Below, in pieces: positions 43,133 to 51,219 of a stretch of DNA of 64,000 bases. Positions within the stretch are counted from its first letter, which is position 1; each line of letters starts with the position of its first letter. Origin of the DNA: Paracoccaceae bacterium (GTDB lineage: Bacteria > Pseudomonadota > Alphaproteobacteria > Rhodobacterales > Rhodobacteraceae); contig JAUYQR010000003.1 of the NCBI GenBank assembly GCA_030697175.1, positions 1-64,000 of the forward strand. Reading direction: 5' to 3'. The notes below the pieces were generated by a model, which saw only the letters and a program-made list of their open reading frames with translations, searched no databases and was not told the DNA's origin. A program made the position numbers and the translations under genes.

Positions 43133-43468
43133 GTGAGCGGCTTGAGTTTCGTCTGGCTCGGCGCGGCGACGGCGGTGTTCGTGGCGGCCAACGCGGTGTT
43201 GAAGACCTATGCCGTGAAGGGCGGGGTGCCGGTTCTGCTGGCGGCGCTGGCGCTGTTCTGCCTTGGCAACTGGCTGATGGTGCAGGTGATGCGGCTGAAC
43301 GGGTTGGGGCTGGCGATTGCGCTGTCGGCGATTTTCCAGTTGGTCGCGATCACGGTGATGGCGATCTTCGTCTTTGGCGAGCGGCCGACCGGATTGCAGC
43401 TTGCCGGGATGGCGCTTGGCTGTGTGGCGGTGGCGATGATCGCCTGGCCGGCGGGAGCGAAGGCTTGA
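43133..43468 (+). CDS. Small four-helix SMR/EamA-like membrane protein
   Basis: The 111-residue protein has four hydrophobic helices and the general size and GLGLAIALSAIFQLVAITVMAIFVFGERPTGLQ pattern of small multidrug resistance or half-EamA proteins. The GTG at 43133 follows AAGGAG with 8-nt spacing, better than the GTG 9 nt upstream. It is inserted between the ATPase and permease genes of the importer, an unusual place, and is followed by a dispersed repeat. Substrate and role are unknown. Confidence 0.75.
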   Translation: MSGLSFVWLGAATAVFVAANAVLKTYAVKGGVPVLLAALALFCLGNWLMVQVMRLNGLGLAIALSAIFQLVAITVMAIFVFGERPTGLQLAGMALGCVAVAMIAWPAGAKA

Positions 43469-43474
43469 GCGGCG

Positions 43475-43527
43475 TGTGGGGTGCGGGCGTGGGAGCCTCC
43501 GGCGGGGATATTTGGGGACAGATGGAA
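43475..43527. repeat. Dispersed intergenic element, divergent copy 4
   Basis: GGGAGCCTCCGGCGGGGATATTTGGGGACAG shares the GGATATTTGG core and GC-rich lead with the copies at 7379, 24362 and 46334, but lacks their symmetric hairpin. It lies within the importer operon before the first permease gene. Confidence 0.45.
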
Positions 43528-43544
43528 TCGCGGGCGGTGGCGGC

Positions 43545-44411
43545 ATGAGCCGGGTTCTGCCGGTTCTGACGGTGCTCGCCGGGATCGTGGTGGTCTGGTA
43601 TCTGGGCGCGGTGTGGCTGAATTCGACCTGGGTTTATGACCAGGCGGAGCGGGCCGGCACGACGGTGACGCTGGCCGAGGTCATTCCGCAGACGATGGCG
43701 CAGGAGCGGCCCTTGCTGCCACCGCCGCATCAGGTGGCGGCGGAGTTGTGGAAGGGTGTGGCCGGGCAGGCGGTGACGTCGAAGCGCAGCCTCGTCTATC
43801 ACGGGTTCGTCACGTTCAAGGGCACGATGATGGGCTTTGCCCTTGGGATCGTGCTGGGCGTGGCGCTGGCGATGTCGATCGTGCGGTTCCGGGTCATGGA
43901 CATGAGCGTGATGCCCTGGGCGATCATCAGCCAGACCATTCCCATCGTGGCACTGGCGCCGATGATCCTGGTGGTGGCGAACCAGGTGGGCGTGCAGGAC
44001 CGCGATGTGCCAAAGGCGATCATCGCGGCCTATCTGAGCTTCTTTCCGGTATTGGTAAGCATGGTCAAGGGGTTGCGCAGCCCGGACCAGATGCAACTGG
44101 ATCTTTTGCGCACCTATGGAGCGAATGAGGTGCAGACGTTTGTGAAGCTGCGGCTGCCCGCGTCGATGCCGTATTTCTTTGCCAGCCTGAAGGTGGCCAT
44201 CGCAGCAAGCCTGATCGGCACCATCGTTGGCGAATTGCCGACCGGGGCCATCGAGGGCCTGGGGGCGCGGATGCTGATCGGGTCGCAGTTCGGCGAACCC
44301 CTGATCATGTGGGCGGCGCTGTTCGCGGCGGCGATACTGGCGGGGATGCTGATCCTGGCGGTGGGCGCGGTGGAGCGGTTCGCGCGGGCGCGGATGGGGG
44401 TGCCGGCATGA
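43545..44411 (+). CDS. ABC transporter permease 1 (NMT1/SsuC-type importer)
   Basis: The 288-residue permease has about six helices and a cytoplasmic EAA-like loop, DLLRTYGANEVQTFVKLRLPASMPY. A roughly 60-residue periplasmic insert follows the first helix. It resembles BPD-type permeases of the nitrate/sulfonate/thiamine-precursor importers. Its stop overlaps the start of the second permease (ATGA), indicating coupling and a heterodimeric channel. Confidence 0.87.
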   Translation: MSRVLPVLTVLAGIVVVWYLGAVWLNSTWVYDQAERAGTTVTLAEVIPQTMAQERPLLPPPHQVAAELWKGVAGQAVTSKRSLVYHGFVTFKGTMMGFALGIVLGVALAMSIVRFRVMDMSVMPWAIISQTIPIVALAPMILVVANQVGVQDRDVPKAIIAAYLSFFPVLVSMVKGLRSPDQMQLDLLRTYGANEVQTFVKLRLPASMPYFFASLKVAIAASLIGTIVGELPTGAIEGLGARMLIGSQFGEPLIMWAALFAAAILAGMLILAVGAVERFARARMGVPA

Positions 44412-45253
44412 GCTGGATTGCGGGCACGGTGGTGATCTGGCTGGCCGCCTGGGCGCTGAATGTACGGGTGGCGGCGACAGGATGGGCCAGAACCGGGGCG
44501 GGGCGGCTGTTCGTGCCGCTGCTGTTTGGCGCGACCATCCTTGTGGTCTGGGAAGGGCTGGTGCGGGGATTGGGCGTGGCGCCGGTGATCCTGCCCGCGC
44601 CAAGTGCCATCGCGGCCAAGGTGGCGACATCGCTGCCGGTGCTGTGGGTGGATTTCGCGCAGACCTTCCTGAAGGGCGCGCTGCCGGGGTTCGTGATCGG
44701 CTGCGGGGCGGCTGTGCTGACCGCGATCGCGATCGACCGGTCGCCCTTTCTGCAGCGCGGTTTGCTGCCGGTGGGCAATTTTGTCGCGGCGCTGCCGATC
44801 GTCGGCCTGGCGCCGATTCTGGTGATGTGGTTCGGGTTCGACTGGCAGTCGAAGGCGGCGGTGGTCGTGGTGATGGTGTTCTTTCCGGTGCTGGTGAACA
44901 TGGTGGCGGGATTGCAGGCCTCGGAGCGGATGCAGCGCGACCTGATGGCGACATGGGGGGCGAGTTACTGGCAGGCGCTGGTCAAGCTGCGGCTGCCGGC
45001 GGCGATGCCCTTCCTGTTCAACGGGCTTAAAATTGCATCGACTCTGGCCCTGATCGGCGCGATTGTTGCCGAGTTCTTCGGCAGTCCGGTCTATGGCATG
45101 GGGTTTCGCATCTCGACCGAGGTGGGGCGGCTTGGCCTTGACATGGTCTGGGCCGAGATTGCGGTGGCGGCATTGGCGGGGTCGGCCTTTTATGGCCTGA
45201 TCGCGCTGATCGAACGGTGGGTGACCTTCTGGCACCCGTCGCAAAGGCATTAA
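44408..45253 (+). CDS. ABC transporter permease 2 (NMT1/SsuC-type importer)
   Basis: The 281-residue permease has six helices and an EAA loop, DLMATWGASYWQALVKLRLPAAMPF. It pairs with permease 1, whose gene it overlaps by 4 nt. The segment VAALPIVGLAPILVMWFGFDWQSK is typical of the SsuC/RibX/ThiX family. A small hairpin lies between this gene and the binding protein. Confidence 0.88.
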   Translation: MSWIAGTVVIWLAAWALNVRVAATGWARTGAGRLFVPLLFGATILVVWEGLVRGLGVAPVILPAPSAIAAKVATSLPVLWVDFAQTFLKGALPGFVIGCGAAVLTAIAIDRSPFLQRGLLPVGNFVAALPIVGLAPILVMWFGFDWQSKAAVVVVMVFFPVLVNMVAGLQASERMQRDLMATWGASYWQALVKLRLPAAMPFLFNGLKIASTLALIGAIVAEFFGSPVYGMGFRISTEVGRLGLDMVWAEIAVAALAGSAFYGLIALIERWVTFWHPSQRH

Positions 45254-45257
45254 CCAA

Positions 45258-45275
45258 AGGCCCGCAAAAGGGCCT
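45258..45275 (+). other. Intercistronic hairpin before the binding-protein gene
   Basis: AGGCCC-GCAAAA-GGGCCT forms a 6-bp stem between the permease stop and the binding-protein ribosome site. Such hairpins often protect the 3' part of importer mRNAs, raising binding-protein yield. No T-tract follows, so it is unlikely to be a terminator. Confidence 0.5.
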
Positions 45276-45292
45276 CAACACGGGAGACGTTG

Positions 45293-46273
45293 ATGAAAAA
45301 GCTACTGACAGGCGCATTCCTTGCCGCACTGGCGACAAGCGCGCAGGCCGAGGACGTGACGCTGCAACTGAAGTGGGTCACGCAGGCCCAGTTCGCGGGC
45401 TATTACGTGGCGCAGGCCAAGGGGTTCTATGAGGAAGAGGGGCTGAACGTCACCATCCTTCCGGGTGGCCCTGACATCGCGCCGACCCAGGTGATCGCGG
45501 GCGGCGGTGCCGATGTGGTGGTGGACTGGATGCCCTCGGCGCTGGCGGCCCGCGAAAAGGGCCTGCCGCTGGTCAACATCGCGCAGCCCTTCGCGTCGTC
45601 GGGCATGATGCTGACCTGCCTGGCCGAGACCGGCATCAAGGAGCCGAAGGACTTCGCCGACAAGACACTGGGCGTCTGGTTCTTCGGCAACGAATATCCG
45701 TTCCTGTCATGGATGAGCCAGCTTGGTCTTGCGACCGACGGCAGCCCTGGTGGCGTGACGGTGCTGAAGCAGGGCTTCAACGTCGATCCCTTGCTGCAAA
45801 AGCAGGCGGCCTGCATTTCGACCATGACCTACAACGAATACTGGCAGGTGATCGACGCCGGCATCAAGCCGGAGGAGCTGGTGACCTTCAAGTATCAGGA
45901 CATGGGCGTGGCGACGCTGGAGGACGGGCTTTACGTTCTGGAAGACAAGCTGGCCGACCCTGCCTTTGAAGAAAAGATGGTCAAGTTCGTGCGCGCCAGC
46001 ATGAAAGGCTGGAAATATGCCGAGGCGAACCCCGATGAGGCAGCGATGATCGTGCTGGAGAACGACCAGACCGGCGCACAGACCGAACAGCATCAGAAGC
46101 GGATGATGGGCGAAGTTGCCAAGCTGACGGCGGGCTCGAACGGCGCGCTGGACGTGGCGGCGGCGGAAAAGACCGTGGCGACGCTGCTTGCTGGCGGGTC
46201 TGACCCGGTGATCACCGCGGCTCCGACGGGCGCCTGGACCAGCGCCATCACCGACAAGGCACTGGCGAACTGA
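45293..46273 (+). CDS. NMT1/THI5-type substrate-binding protein
   Basis: The 326-residue precursor has a signal peptide (MKKLLTGAFLAALATSAQA) and the NMT1/THI5 fold: LQLKWVTQAQFAGYYVAQAKGFYEEEGLNV, then GGGADVVVDWMPSALAAREKG. Homologues bind pyrimidine-like compounds such as thiamine precursors or riboflavin. Next to dihydropyrimidinase, a pyrimidine ligand is the best guess. CGGGAG precedes the ATG. It ends at a terminator-like hairpin. Confidence 0.88.
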   Translation: MKKLLTGAFLAALATSAQAEDVTLQLKWVTQAQFAGYYVAQAKGFYEEEGLNVTILPGGPDIAPTQVIAGGGADVVVDWMPSALAAREKGLPLVNIAQPFASSGMMLTCLAETGIKEPKDFADKTLGVWFFGNEYPFLSWMSQLGLATDGSPGGVTVLKQGFNVDPLLQKQAACISTMTYNEYWQVIDAGIKPEELVTFKYQDMGVATLEDGLYVLEDKLADPAFEEKMVKFVRASMKGWKYAEANPDEAAMIVLENDQTGAQTEQHQKRMMGEVAKLTAGSNGALDVAAAEKTVATLLAGGSDPVITAAPTGAWTSAITDKALAN

Positions 46274-46292
46274 TCGTCTGACCAGACGGCGG

Positions 46293-46323
46293 CGCGCCCG
46301 GGGGAAACCTCGGGCGCGTCTTG
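46293..46323 (+). terminator. Terminator-like hairpin after the importer operon
   Basis: Stem CGCGCCCG/CGGGCGCG with a 10-nt loop, then TCTTGC. It lies 20 nt after the binding-protein stop. The stem is strong and the T-tract weak. Confidence 0.65.
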
Positions 46324-46333
46324 CATTGAAGGC

Positions 46334-46385
46334 GGCGGGGGTTTTCCACCCCCACACCCCCGGAGGATATTTGGCGAAGGGGAAG
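46334..46385. repeat. Dispersed intergenic element (hairpin plus GGATATTTGG), copy 3
   Basis: GCGGGGGT-TTTCC-ACCCCCAC, then CCCCGGAGGATATTTGGCGAAG. The last 18 nt almost match copy 1. It lies between the importer operon and the ScfR-type gene. Confidence 0.65.
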
Positions 46386-46420
46386 CCGATCCGGGCTTTC
46401 AGACTTGGTAGAGCCGCAGC

Positions 46421-46460
46421 TTTGTAAATTGGCTTTGTAAATTGTGGGGCGGGCTGTAAA
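46421..46460. promoter_or_regulatory. TTTGTAAA direct repeats upstream of the ScfR-type gene
   Basis: TTTGTAAATTG occurs at 46421-46431 and 46434-46444, a 13-bp period, and CTGTAAA follows at 46454-46460. Known ScfR-family regulators bind related paired TTTGCAAA-type boxes, so this is probably an autoregulatory site. Confidence 0.65.
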
Positions 46461-46486
46461 TCGGTGAGCGTTGACTGGAGGTCGCG

Positions 46487-47764
46487 ATGCCGCTGTCTGC
46501 CCTTACCGGAACGAGGTTGCGCGAGCGGCGGCTGGCGGCTGGCCTGCGGCAAGCCGATGTCGCGGCGACGGTGGGCATCTCGGCCTCCTACCTCAACCTG
46601 ATCGAGCATAACCGGCGGCGGGTGTCAGGGCAGATGCTGGACCGGTTGGGGGCGGCACTGGGGTTGGAGCGGACGGCGTTTTCCGCAGGCCGGGAGGCCG
46701 CGCTTCTGGACGATCTGCGCGCGGCCGCGGCGGCGTCGGAGGGGGCGGGGGCCGAGGTCGAGCGGCTGGAGGAGTTTGTTGGCCGCTATCCGGGCTGGGC
46801 GGTTCTGGTGGCCGGGCAGCATGGCCGCGTGATGCGCCTGGAGCGGGCGCTTGCGGCGTTGAACGACCGCGTGACGCATGATCCGCATCTGAGCCACGCG
46901 CTGCATGAGGTGCTGTCTGCACTGTCCTCGGTCCGCTCCACGGCGGCGATCCTTGCGGAGACCGAAGATCTGGAGCCCGACTGGCGCGAGCGGTTCCACC
47001 GCAACCTGCATCAGGACAGCGAGCGGATGGCGGGGGGCGCCGAGGCGCTGGTGGCCTATCTTGATGCCGGATCGGGGGCGGCGGACGAGGGCTTTCTGGC
47101 ACCGCAGGAGGAGATGGAAAGCTGGCTTCGGTCGCGCGACTGGCAGTTCGGCGACGAGGAGTTGCGCCACGGCGTGGCAGGTGAGGTGGCGGGCCTGGCC
47201 TCCAGCGCCGCGCGGGTGCTGGCGGCGGGGCATGTGGCACGGGCGGCACTTGATGCGCGCGCCATGCCGAGGGCAGCGTTCGTTGCGGCGTGGCAGGCGA
47301 CGGGACCGGACCCGCTGGCCCTGGCGGAGCGGTTGGGTGTCGGGGTGGCGGCGGTGATGCGGCGGCTGGCGGCGCTGGCTGAGGCGAAGCTCGGGCTGGT
47401 GGTGTGCGATGCGTCAGGCACGCTGACGTTTCGCAAGCCCTCGCCGGGGTTCCAGCTTCCACGCTTTGGGGCGGCCTGTCCGTTGTGGCCGCTTTATGCA
47501 GCGCTTGGGCGACCGATGCAGCCGATCGAGGCGGTGGTGGAGATGGCCGGGCAGACCGGCGCGCGGCACCGGGTGATCGCGTATTGCGAGACGCGCCACC
47601 CCGCGGGCCTGCGCGGGCCGGAACTGCGCGAGGCGTCGATGCTGATCCTGCCCCTCGCCGGGCGCGAGGGGGCGGCGCTGCGGGTTGGGTCGACCTGCCG
47701 GATCTGCCCACAGGCCGATTGCCCGGCACGGCGCGAACCGTCGATCTTGACCGAGGCGGTATGA
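46487..47764 (+). CDS. ScfR-family (short-chain fatty acyl) XRE-type transcriptional regulator
   Basis: The 425-residue protein has an N-terminal XRE helix-turn-helix (GTRLRERRLAAGLRQADVAATVGISASYLNLIEHNRRRV) and the long ScfR ligand-binding portion. It ends in a cysteine-containing motif, GSTCRICPQADCPARREPS. ScfR proteins such as PccR, MccR and RamB sense short-chain acyl-CoA intermediates and control acetate, propionate or methylmalonyl pathways. TTTGTAAA repeats precede it. Its stop overlaps the frame of the next gene, a receiver, linking it to a symporter-type kinase. Confidence 0.87.
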   Translation: MPLSALTGTRLRERRLAAGLRQADVAATVGISASYLNLIEHNRRRVSGQMLDRLGAALGLERTAFSAGREAALLDDLRAAAAASEGAGAEVERLEEFVGRYPGWAVLVAGQHGRVMRLERALAALNDRVTHDPHLSHALHEVLSALSSVRSTAAILAETEDLEPDWRERFHRNLHQDSERMAGGAEALVAYLDAGSGAADEGFLAPQEEMESWLRSRDWQFGDEELRHGVAGEVAGLASSAARVLAAGHVARAALDARAMPRAAFVAAWQATGPDPLALAERLGVGVAAVMRRLAALAEAKLGLVVCDASGTLTFRKPSPGFQLPRFGAACPLWPLYAALGRPMQPIEAVVEMAGQTGARHRVIAYCETRHPAGLRGPELREASMLILPLAGREGAALRVGSTCRICPQADCPARREPSILTEAV

Positions 47765-47850
47765 GCCGGGCCGGCCTCGTTCGCGGCTTTGACAGGGCGC
47801 GCAGTTCGGTTGATAGTGGGACAGGCCGGGGGTGGCCGGGGGGAACGGAA

Positions 47851-48219
47851 GTGGCGCAGCACGTGCTCCTTGTCGAGGACGAGCCGAACATTGCCGAGGC
47901 GATCCGCTTCATCCTGACGCGCGATGGGTGGCGGGTGACGCATGTGGCTGATGGGCTGGCGGCGTTGGCGCGGGTGGCCGAGACGCGGCCCGATCTGATC
48001 ATCCTCGACCACATGCTGCCGGGGCTGTCGGGGCTTGAGGTGCTGGCCGCGCTGCGCGCCGATCCGGCGACGGCGGCGACCAAGGTCTTGATGCTGACCG
48101 CGCGCGGGCAGGAGCGCGACCGCGAGGCCGCAAGCCTGGCGGGGGCGGACGGGTTCATGGCCAAGCCGTTTTCCAACGCCGAGATCCTGGCCGAGGTTCG
48201 CGCCATGGTGGCGCGCTGA
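47851..48219 (+). CDS. Stand-alone CheY-like response regulator receiver
   Basis: The 122-residue protein is a single receiver domain: VLLVEDEPNI (acidic pocket), phospho-acceptor aspartate in LIILDHMLPG, then MLTARGQ and the conserved lysine in FMAKPFSNAEIL. It has no output domain. The GTG start follows GGGGGGAA; an ATG at 47761 in the same frame would add 30 residues and overlap the ScfR stop. It overlaps the next gene by 1 nt and is encoded just before a histidine kinase, its likely partner. Confidence 0.85.
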   Translation: MAQHVLLVEDEPNIAEAIRFILTRDGWRVTHVADGLAALARVAETRPDLIILDHMLPGLSGLEVLAALRADPATAATKVLMLTARGQERDREAASLAGADGFMAKPFSNAEILAEVRAMVAR

Positions 48220-48482
48220 TGCGGCGGCTGAAGCGCCCGATGTTTCTGGCCCGCGCACCTTACCGGCGACGCCGGTTGCGGGATGCGGCGCGGCTGTTGC
48301 CGGTGTTCGGCGCGGCGCTTCTGATCCTGCCGCTCTTGTGGGCCGATGAGGGGGCGGAGCGGCGGCTGTCATCAAGCGATGTGATCTATTTCTTTGCGCT
48401 CTGGTGCCTTTTGATCGTGGTGGCGGCGCTCTTTGCCCCCGGCCTTCGGTCGGGCGAGGCCGCTGGCGACGAGACCGACTGA
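48219..48482 (+). CDS. Small two-helix membrane protein
   Basis: The 87-residue protein has an Arg-rich cytoplasmic N-terminus and two helices (about 26-42 and 54-73), with SSSDVIYFFALWCLLIVVAALF in the second. Its start codon overlaps the receiver stop and the kinase starts directly after it, so the three are coupled. It could be an accessory subunit of the symporter-type sensor, as small subunits are known for some sodium:solute symporters, but I see no clear DUF4212 signature. Confidence 0.75.
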   Translation: MRRLKRPMFLARAPYRRRRLRDAARLLPVFGAALLILPLLWADEGAERRLSSSDVIYFFALWCLLIVVAALFAPGLRSGEAAGDETD

Positions 48483-48483
48483 G

Positions 48484-51168
48484 ATGCCGTTCCACATTCT
48501 TGTCGCGGCCTGCCTGGCCTATGTGATCGTCCTCTTTCTGGTGGCGTTTCTGGCCGAGCGGCGCGCGCGCCGCGGGCGCCTGGGGTTTCTGCAATCGCCG
48601 CTGATCTACACGCTGTCGCTGTCGATCTATTGCACCGCCTGGACGTTCTATGGCGCGGTTGGCTATGCGGCGCGGTCGGGGCTGGAGTTCCTGACGATCT
48701 ACTTTGGCCCGACACTGGTGTTCATCGGTTGGTGGTGGCTGCTGCGCAAGCTGGTCAGGATCGGCCGGCAATACCGGGTAACGTCGATTGCCGATCTGAT
48801 TTCTGCCCGGTTCGGCAAGTCGAACTTGCTGGGGGTCATCGTCACCGTGATGGTGGTGATCGCGACGACGCCCTACATTGCGCTGCAACTGCAATCGGTG
48901 GTGCTGTCGTTCGGCGTCTTTGCCAGCGAGACGCCGGATGGCGTTCTGCCGCCCGATGCCGAGCAGACGGCGGTCTGGGTGGCGGTCGGGCTGGCGCTGT
49001 TCACCATCCTGTTCGGCACCCGAAACCTTGATGCCAACGAGCAGCACCACGGCATCGTCACGGCGATTGCGGTGGAGGCGGTGGTCAAGCTGGTGGCGCT
49101 GCTGGCGGTCGGGGCCTTTGTCGTCTGGGGTGTTGCCGGCGGGATCGGCGAAACCATCGCAAAGATCGACGCGGCGAACCTGTCGGCCTGGCAGATGGAG
49201 CCGGGGCGCTGGACGGGACTGATCTTTCTGTCCGCGGCGGCCGTGATCTGCCTGCCACGGATGTTTCAGGTGATGGTGGTCGAGAACGCGAACGAAGGCC
49301 ATCTGGCGCGGGCAAGCTGGGCGTTTCCGCTGTATCTGATGCTGATGAGCCTGTTCATCGTGCCGATTGCGGTGATCGGGCTGGAGCGGCTGCCCGTAGG
49401 GTCAAACCCCGACATGTTCGTGCTGACGCTGCCTTTGGCCGAAGGGCAGGGCGGGTTGGCGATGCTGGCGTTTCTGGGCGGGTTTTCCTCGGCCACGTCG
49501 ATGGTGATTGTCGAGGCGATTGCGCTGGCGACGATGGTTTCGAACCATCTGGTGATGCCCTTGTGGCTGCGGTTCAGCCGGGCCGGGGCGCGGGGCGACG
49601 ATCTGCGCGGCGTGGTCTTGATGGCGCGGCGCGTCGGCATCGTCGGCGTGCTTGGGCTGGGCTATGCCTATTACCATTTCTCTGGCGGGTCGGCGGCACT
49701 GGCGGCGATCGGACTGATTGCGTTCCTGGGCGTGGCACAGGTGCTGCCGGTGCTGATCGGCGGCATATTCTGGCGCGGTGCCACGCGGGTGGGTGCGGTG
49801 GCGGGGCTTCTTACCGGGTTCGTGATCTGGGGCTATACGTCGTTTCTGCCCTCGTTCGGGCCGGGGGCGGTTCTGTCCACCTCGGTCTTCAGCGAGGGCG
49901 CCTTCGGGCTGGCGTGGCTGCGCCCGCATGCGCTGTTTGGCACGGTGGGCCTTGATCCGATGATCCACGCGCTGTTCTGGTCGATGGCGCTGAATGCGAC
50001 GGCGTTCTTTCTTGGCTCGGTGCTGACCTTCCCCGGCCCGGTGGAGCGGTTGCAGGGCGCGGCCTTCGTCAACGTCTTTGAAGGCCAGATCGGGCCGCGA
50101 CGCTGGGCGCATGGCCAGGCCGAACCCGAGGAACTCCTGGTCATGTCGCAGCGTATTCTGGGCGAGGACGCGGCGCTGGCGCTGTTTCAGGCGGCGGCAA
50201 AGGCGCAGGGCAAGGCCGGCTTTCTGCCCGACACGACGCCGGAATTCCTTGGCGCGCTGGAAGCTCGGCTGTCCGGCTCGGTCGGCGCAGCGACCGCCCA
50301 TGCGATGCTGAGCCAGCTTGTCGGGCGCGCCACCGTGACGGTCGAGGAACTGATGGCCGTGGCCAGCGAAAGCGCGCAGATCATGGAGTATTCGGCGCAA
50401 CTGGAAAGCAAGCAGGAGGAGTTGACCCGCACCGCAGGCGCGCTGCGCGAGGCCAATGACAAGCTGATGCAACTGTCGATCCAGAAGGATGCGTTCCTGA
50501 GCCAGATCAGCCACGAGCTGCGCACGCCGATGACCTCGATCCGGGCGTTTTCGGAAATCCTGACCGAAGGCGGGCTGGACCCCGAAACCGTGGTGAAATA
50601 TGGCGGTATCATCCATGATGAGGCCAAGCGGCTGACGCGGCTTCTGGATGATCTGCTGGATCTGAGCGTGCTGGAAAACGGCACGGTTCAACTGAATCTG
50701 ACGCTGACCAACCTGCACGAGATGATCGACAAGGCCTTGATCGCGGCGCGCCAGACCCGGCCAGAGCGCAGCTTTGAGATCGACCGCGACCCGGTGGCCG
50801 AAAACGTATACCTGCTTACCGATGCCGACCGGCTGACGCAGGTCTTCATCAACCTGATTGCCAATGCGCGGAAGTATTGTTGCTCGGACCACCCGCAGCT
50901 TCGCATCGCCGTGCGCCTGCGCGGTGGCCGGGTGATCGTGGACTTTGTCGACAACGGTCTTGGGATTCCCAAGGACGCGCAGGCACTGATCTTCGAGAAA
51001 TTCGCGCGGCTGACCGATGGCAACCGGGCGGGCGGTGCCGGCCTTGGTCTGGCGATCTGCCGCGAGATCATGGCGAACCTTGGTGGCACGATTTCCTATC
51101 TGCCGGGGCAGGGTGGCGCTGCGTTCCGGGTGACGGTGCCGATCCGTCTGGAGAAGCAGGCAGCTTAA
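48484..51168 (+). CDS. Histidine kinase with sodium:solute symporter sensor domain
   Basis: The N-terminal part, about 570 residues, is a complete SLC5/SSS-type membrane domain with about 13 helices (YTLSLSIYCTAWTFYGAVGYAA near the start). A helical linker (about 600-670) leads to HisKA with FLSQISHELRTPM and a HATPase domain with N-box FINLIANARKYC, G1 DNGLGIP and G2 GAGLGLAICREI. All kinase motifs are intact. The architecture is that of CbrA/CrbS-type sensors that monitor a transported nutrient such as histidine or acetate. There is no C-terminal receiver; the separate receiver upstream probably fills that role. Confidence 0.92.
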   Translation: MPFHILVAACLAYVIVLFLVAFLAERRARRGRLGFLQSPLIYTLSLSIYCTAWTFYGAVGYAARSGLEFLTIYFGPTLVFIGWWWLLRKLVRIGRQYRVTSIADLISARFGKSNLLGVIVTVMVVIATTPYIALQLQSVVLSFGVFASETPDGVLPPDAEQTAVWVAVGLALFTILFGTRNLDANEQHHGIVTAIAVEAVVKLVALLAVGAFVVWGVAGGIGETIAKIDAANLSAWQMEPGRWTGLIFLSAAAVICLPRMFQVMVVENANEGHLARASWAFPLYLMLMSLFIVPIAVIGLERLPVGSNPDMFVLTLPLAEGQGGLAMLAFLGGFSSATSMVIVEAIALATMVSNHLVMPLWLRFSRAGARGDDLRGVVLMARRVGIVGVLGLGYAYYHFSGGSAALAAIGLIAFLGVAQVLPVLIGGIFWRGATRVGAVAGLLTGFVIWGYTSFLPSFGPGAVLSTSVFSEGAFGLAWLRPHALFGTVGLDPMIHALFWSMALNATAFFLGSVLTFPGPVERLQGAAFVNVFEGQIGPRRWAHGQAEPEELLVMSQRILGEDAALALFQAAAKAQGKAGFLPDTTPEFLGALEARLSGSVGAATAHAMLSQLVGRATVTVEELMAVASESAQIMEYSAQLESKQEELTRTAGALREANDKLMQLSIQKDAFLSQISHELRTPMTSIRAFSEILTEGGLDPETVVKYGGIIHDEAKRLTRLLDDLLDLSVLENGTVQLNLTLTNLHEMIDKALIAARQTRPERSFEIDRDPVAENVYLLTDADRLTQVFINLIANARKYCCSDHPQLRIAVRLRGGRVIVDFVDNGLGIPKDAQALIFEKFARLTDGNRAGGAGLGLAICREIMANLGGTISYLPGQGGAAFRVTVPIRLEKQAA

Positions 51169-51219
51169 CCCTTTCATAAGGCTGATGCGCTTAGGCTTCA
51201 GGCGAAGCATGGGGTGGGC

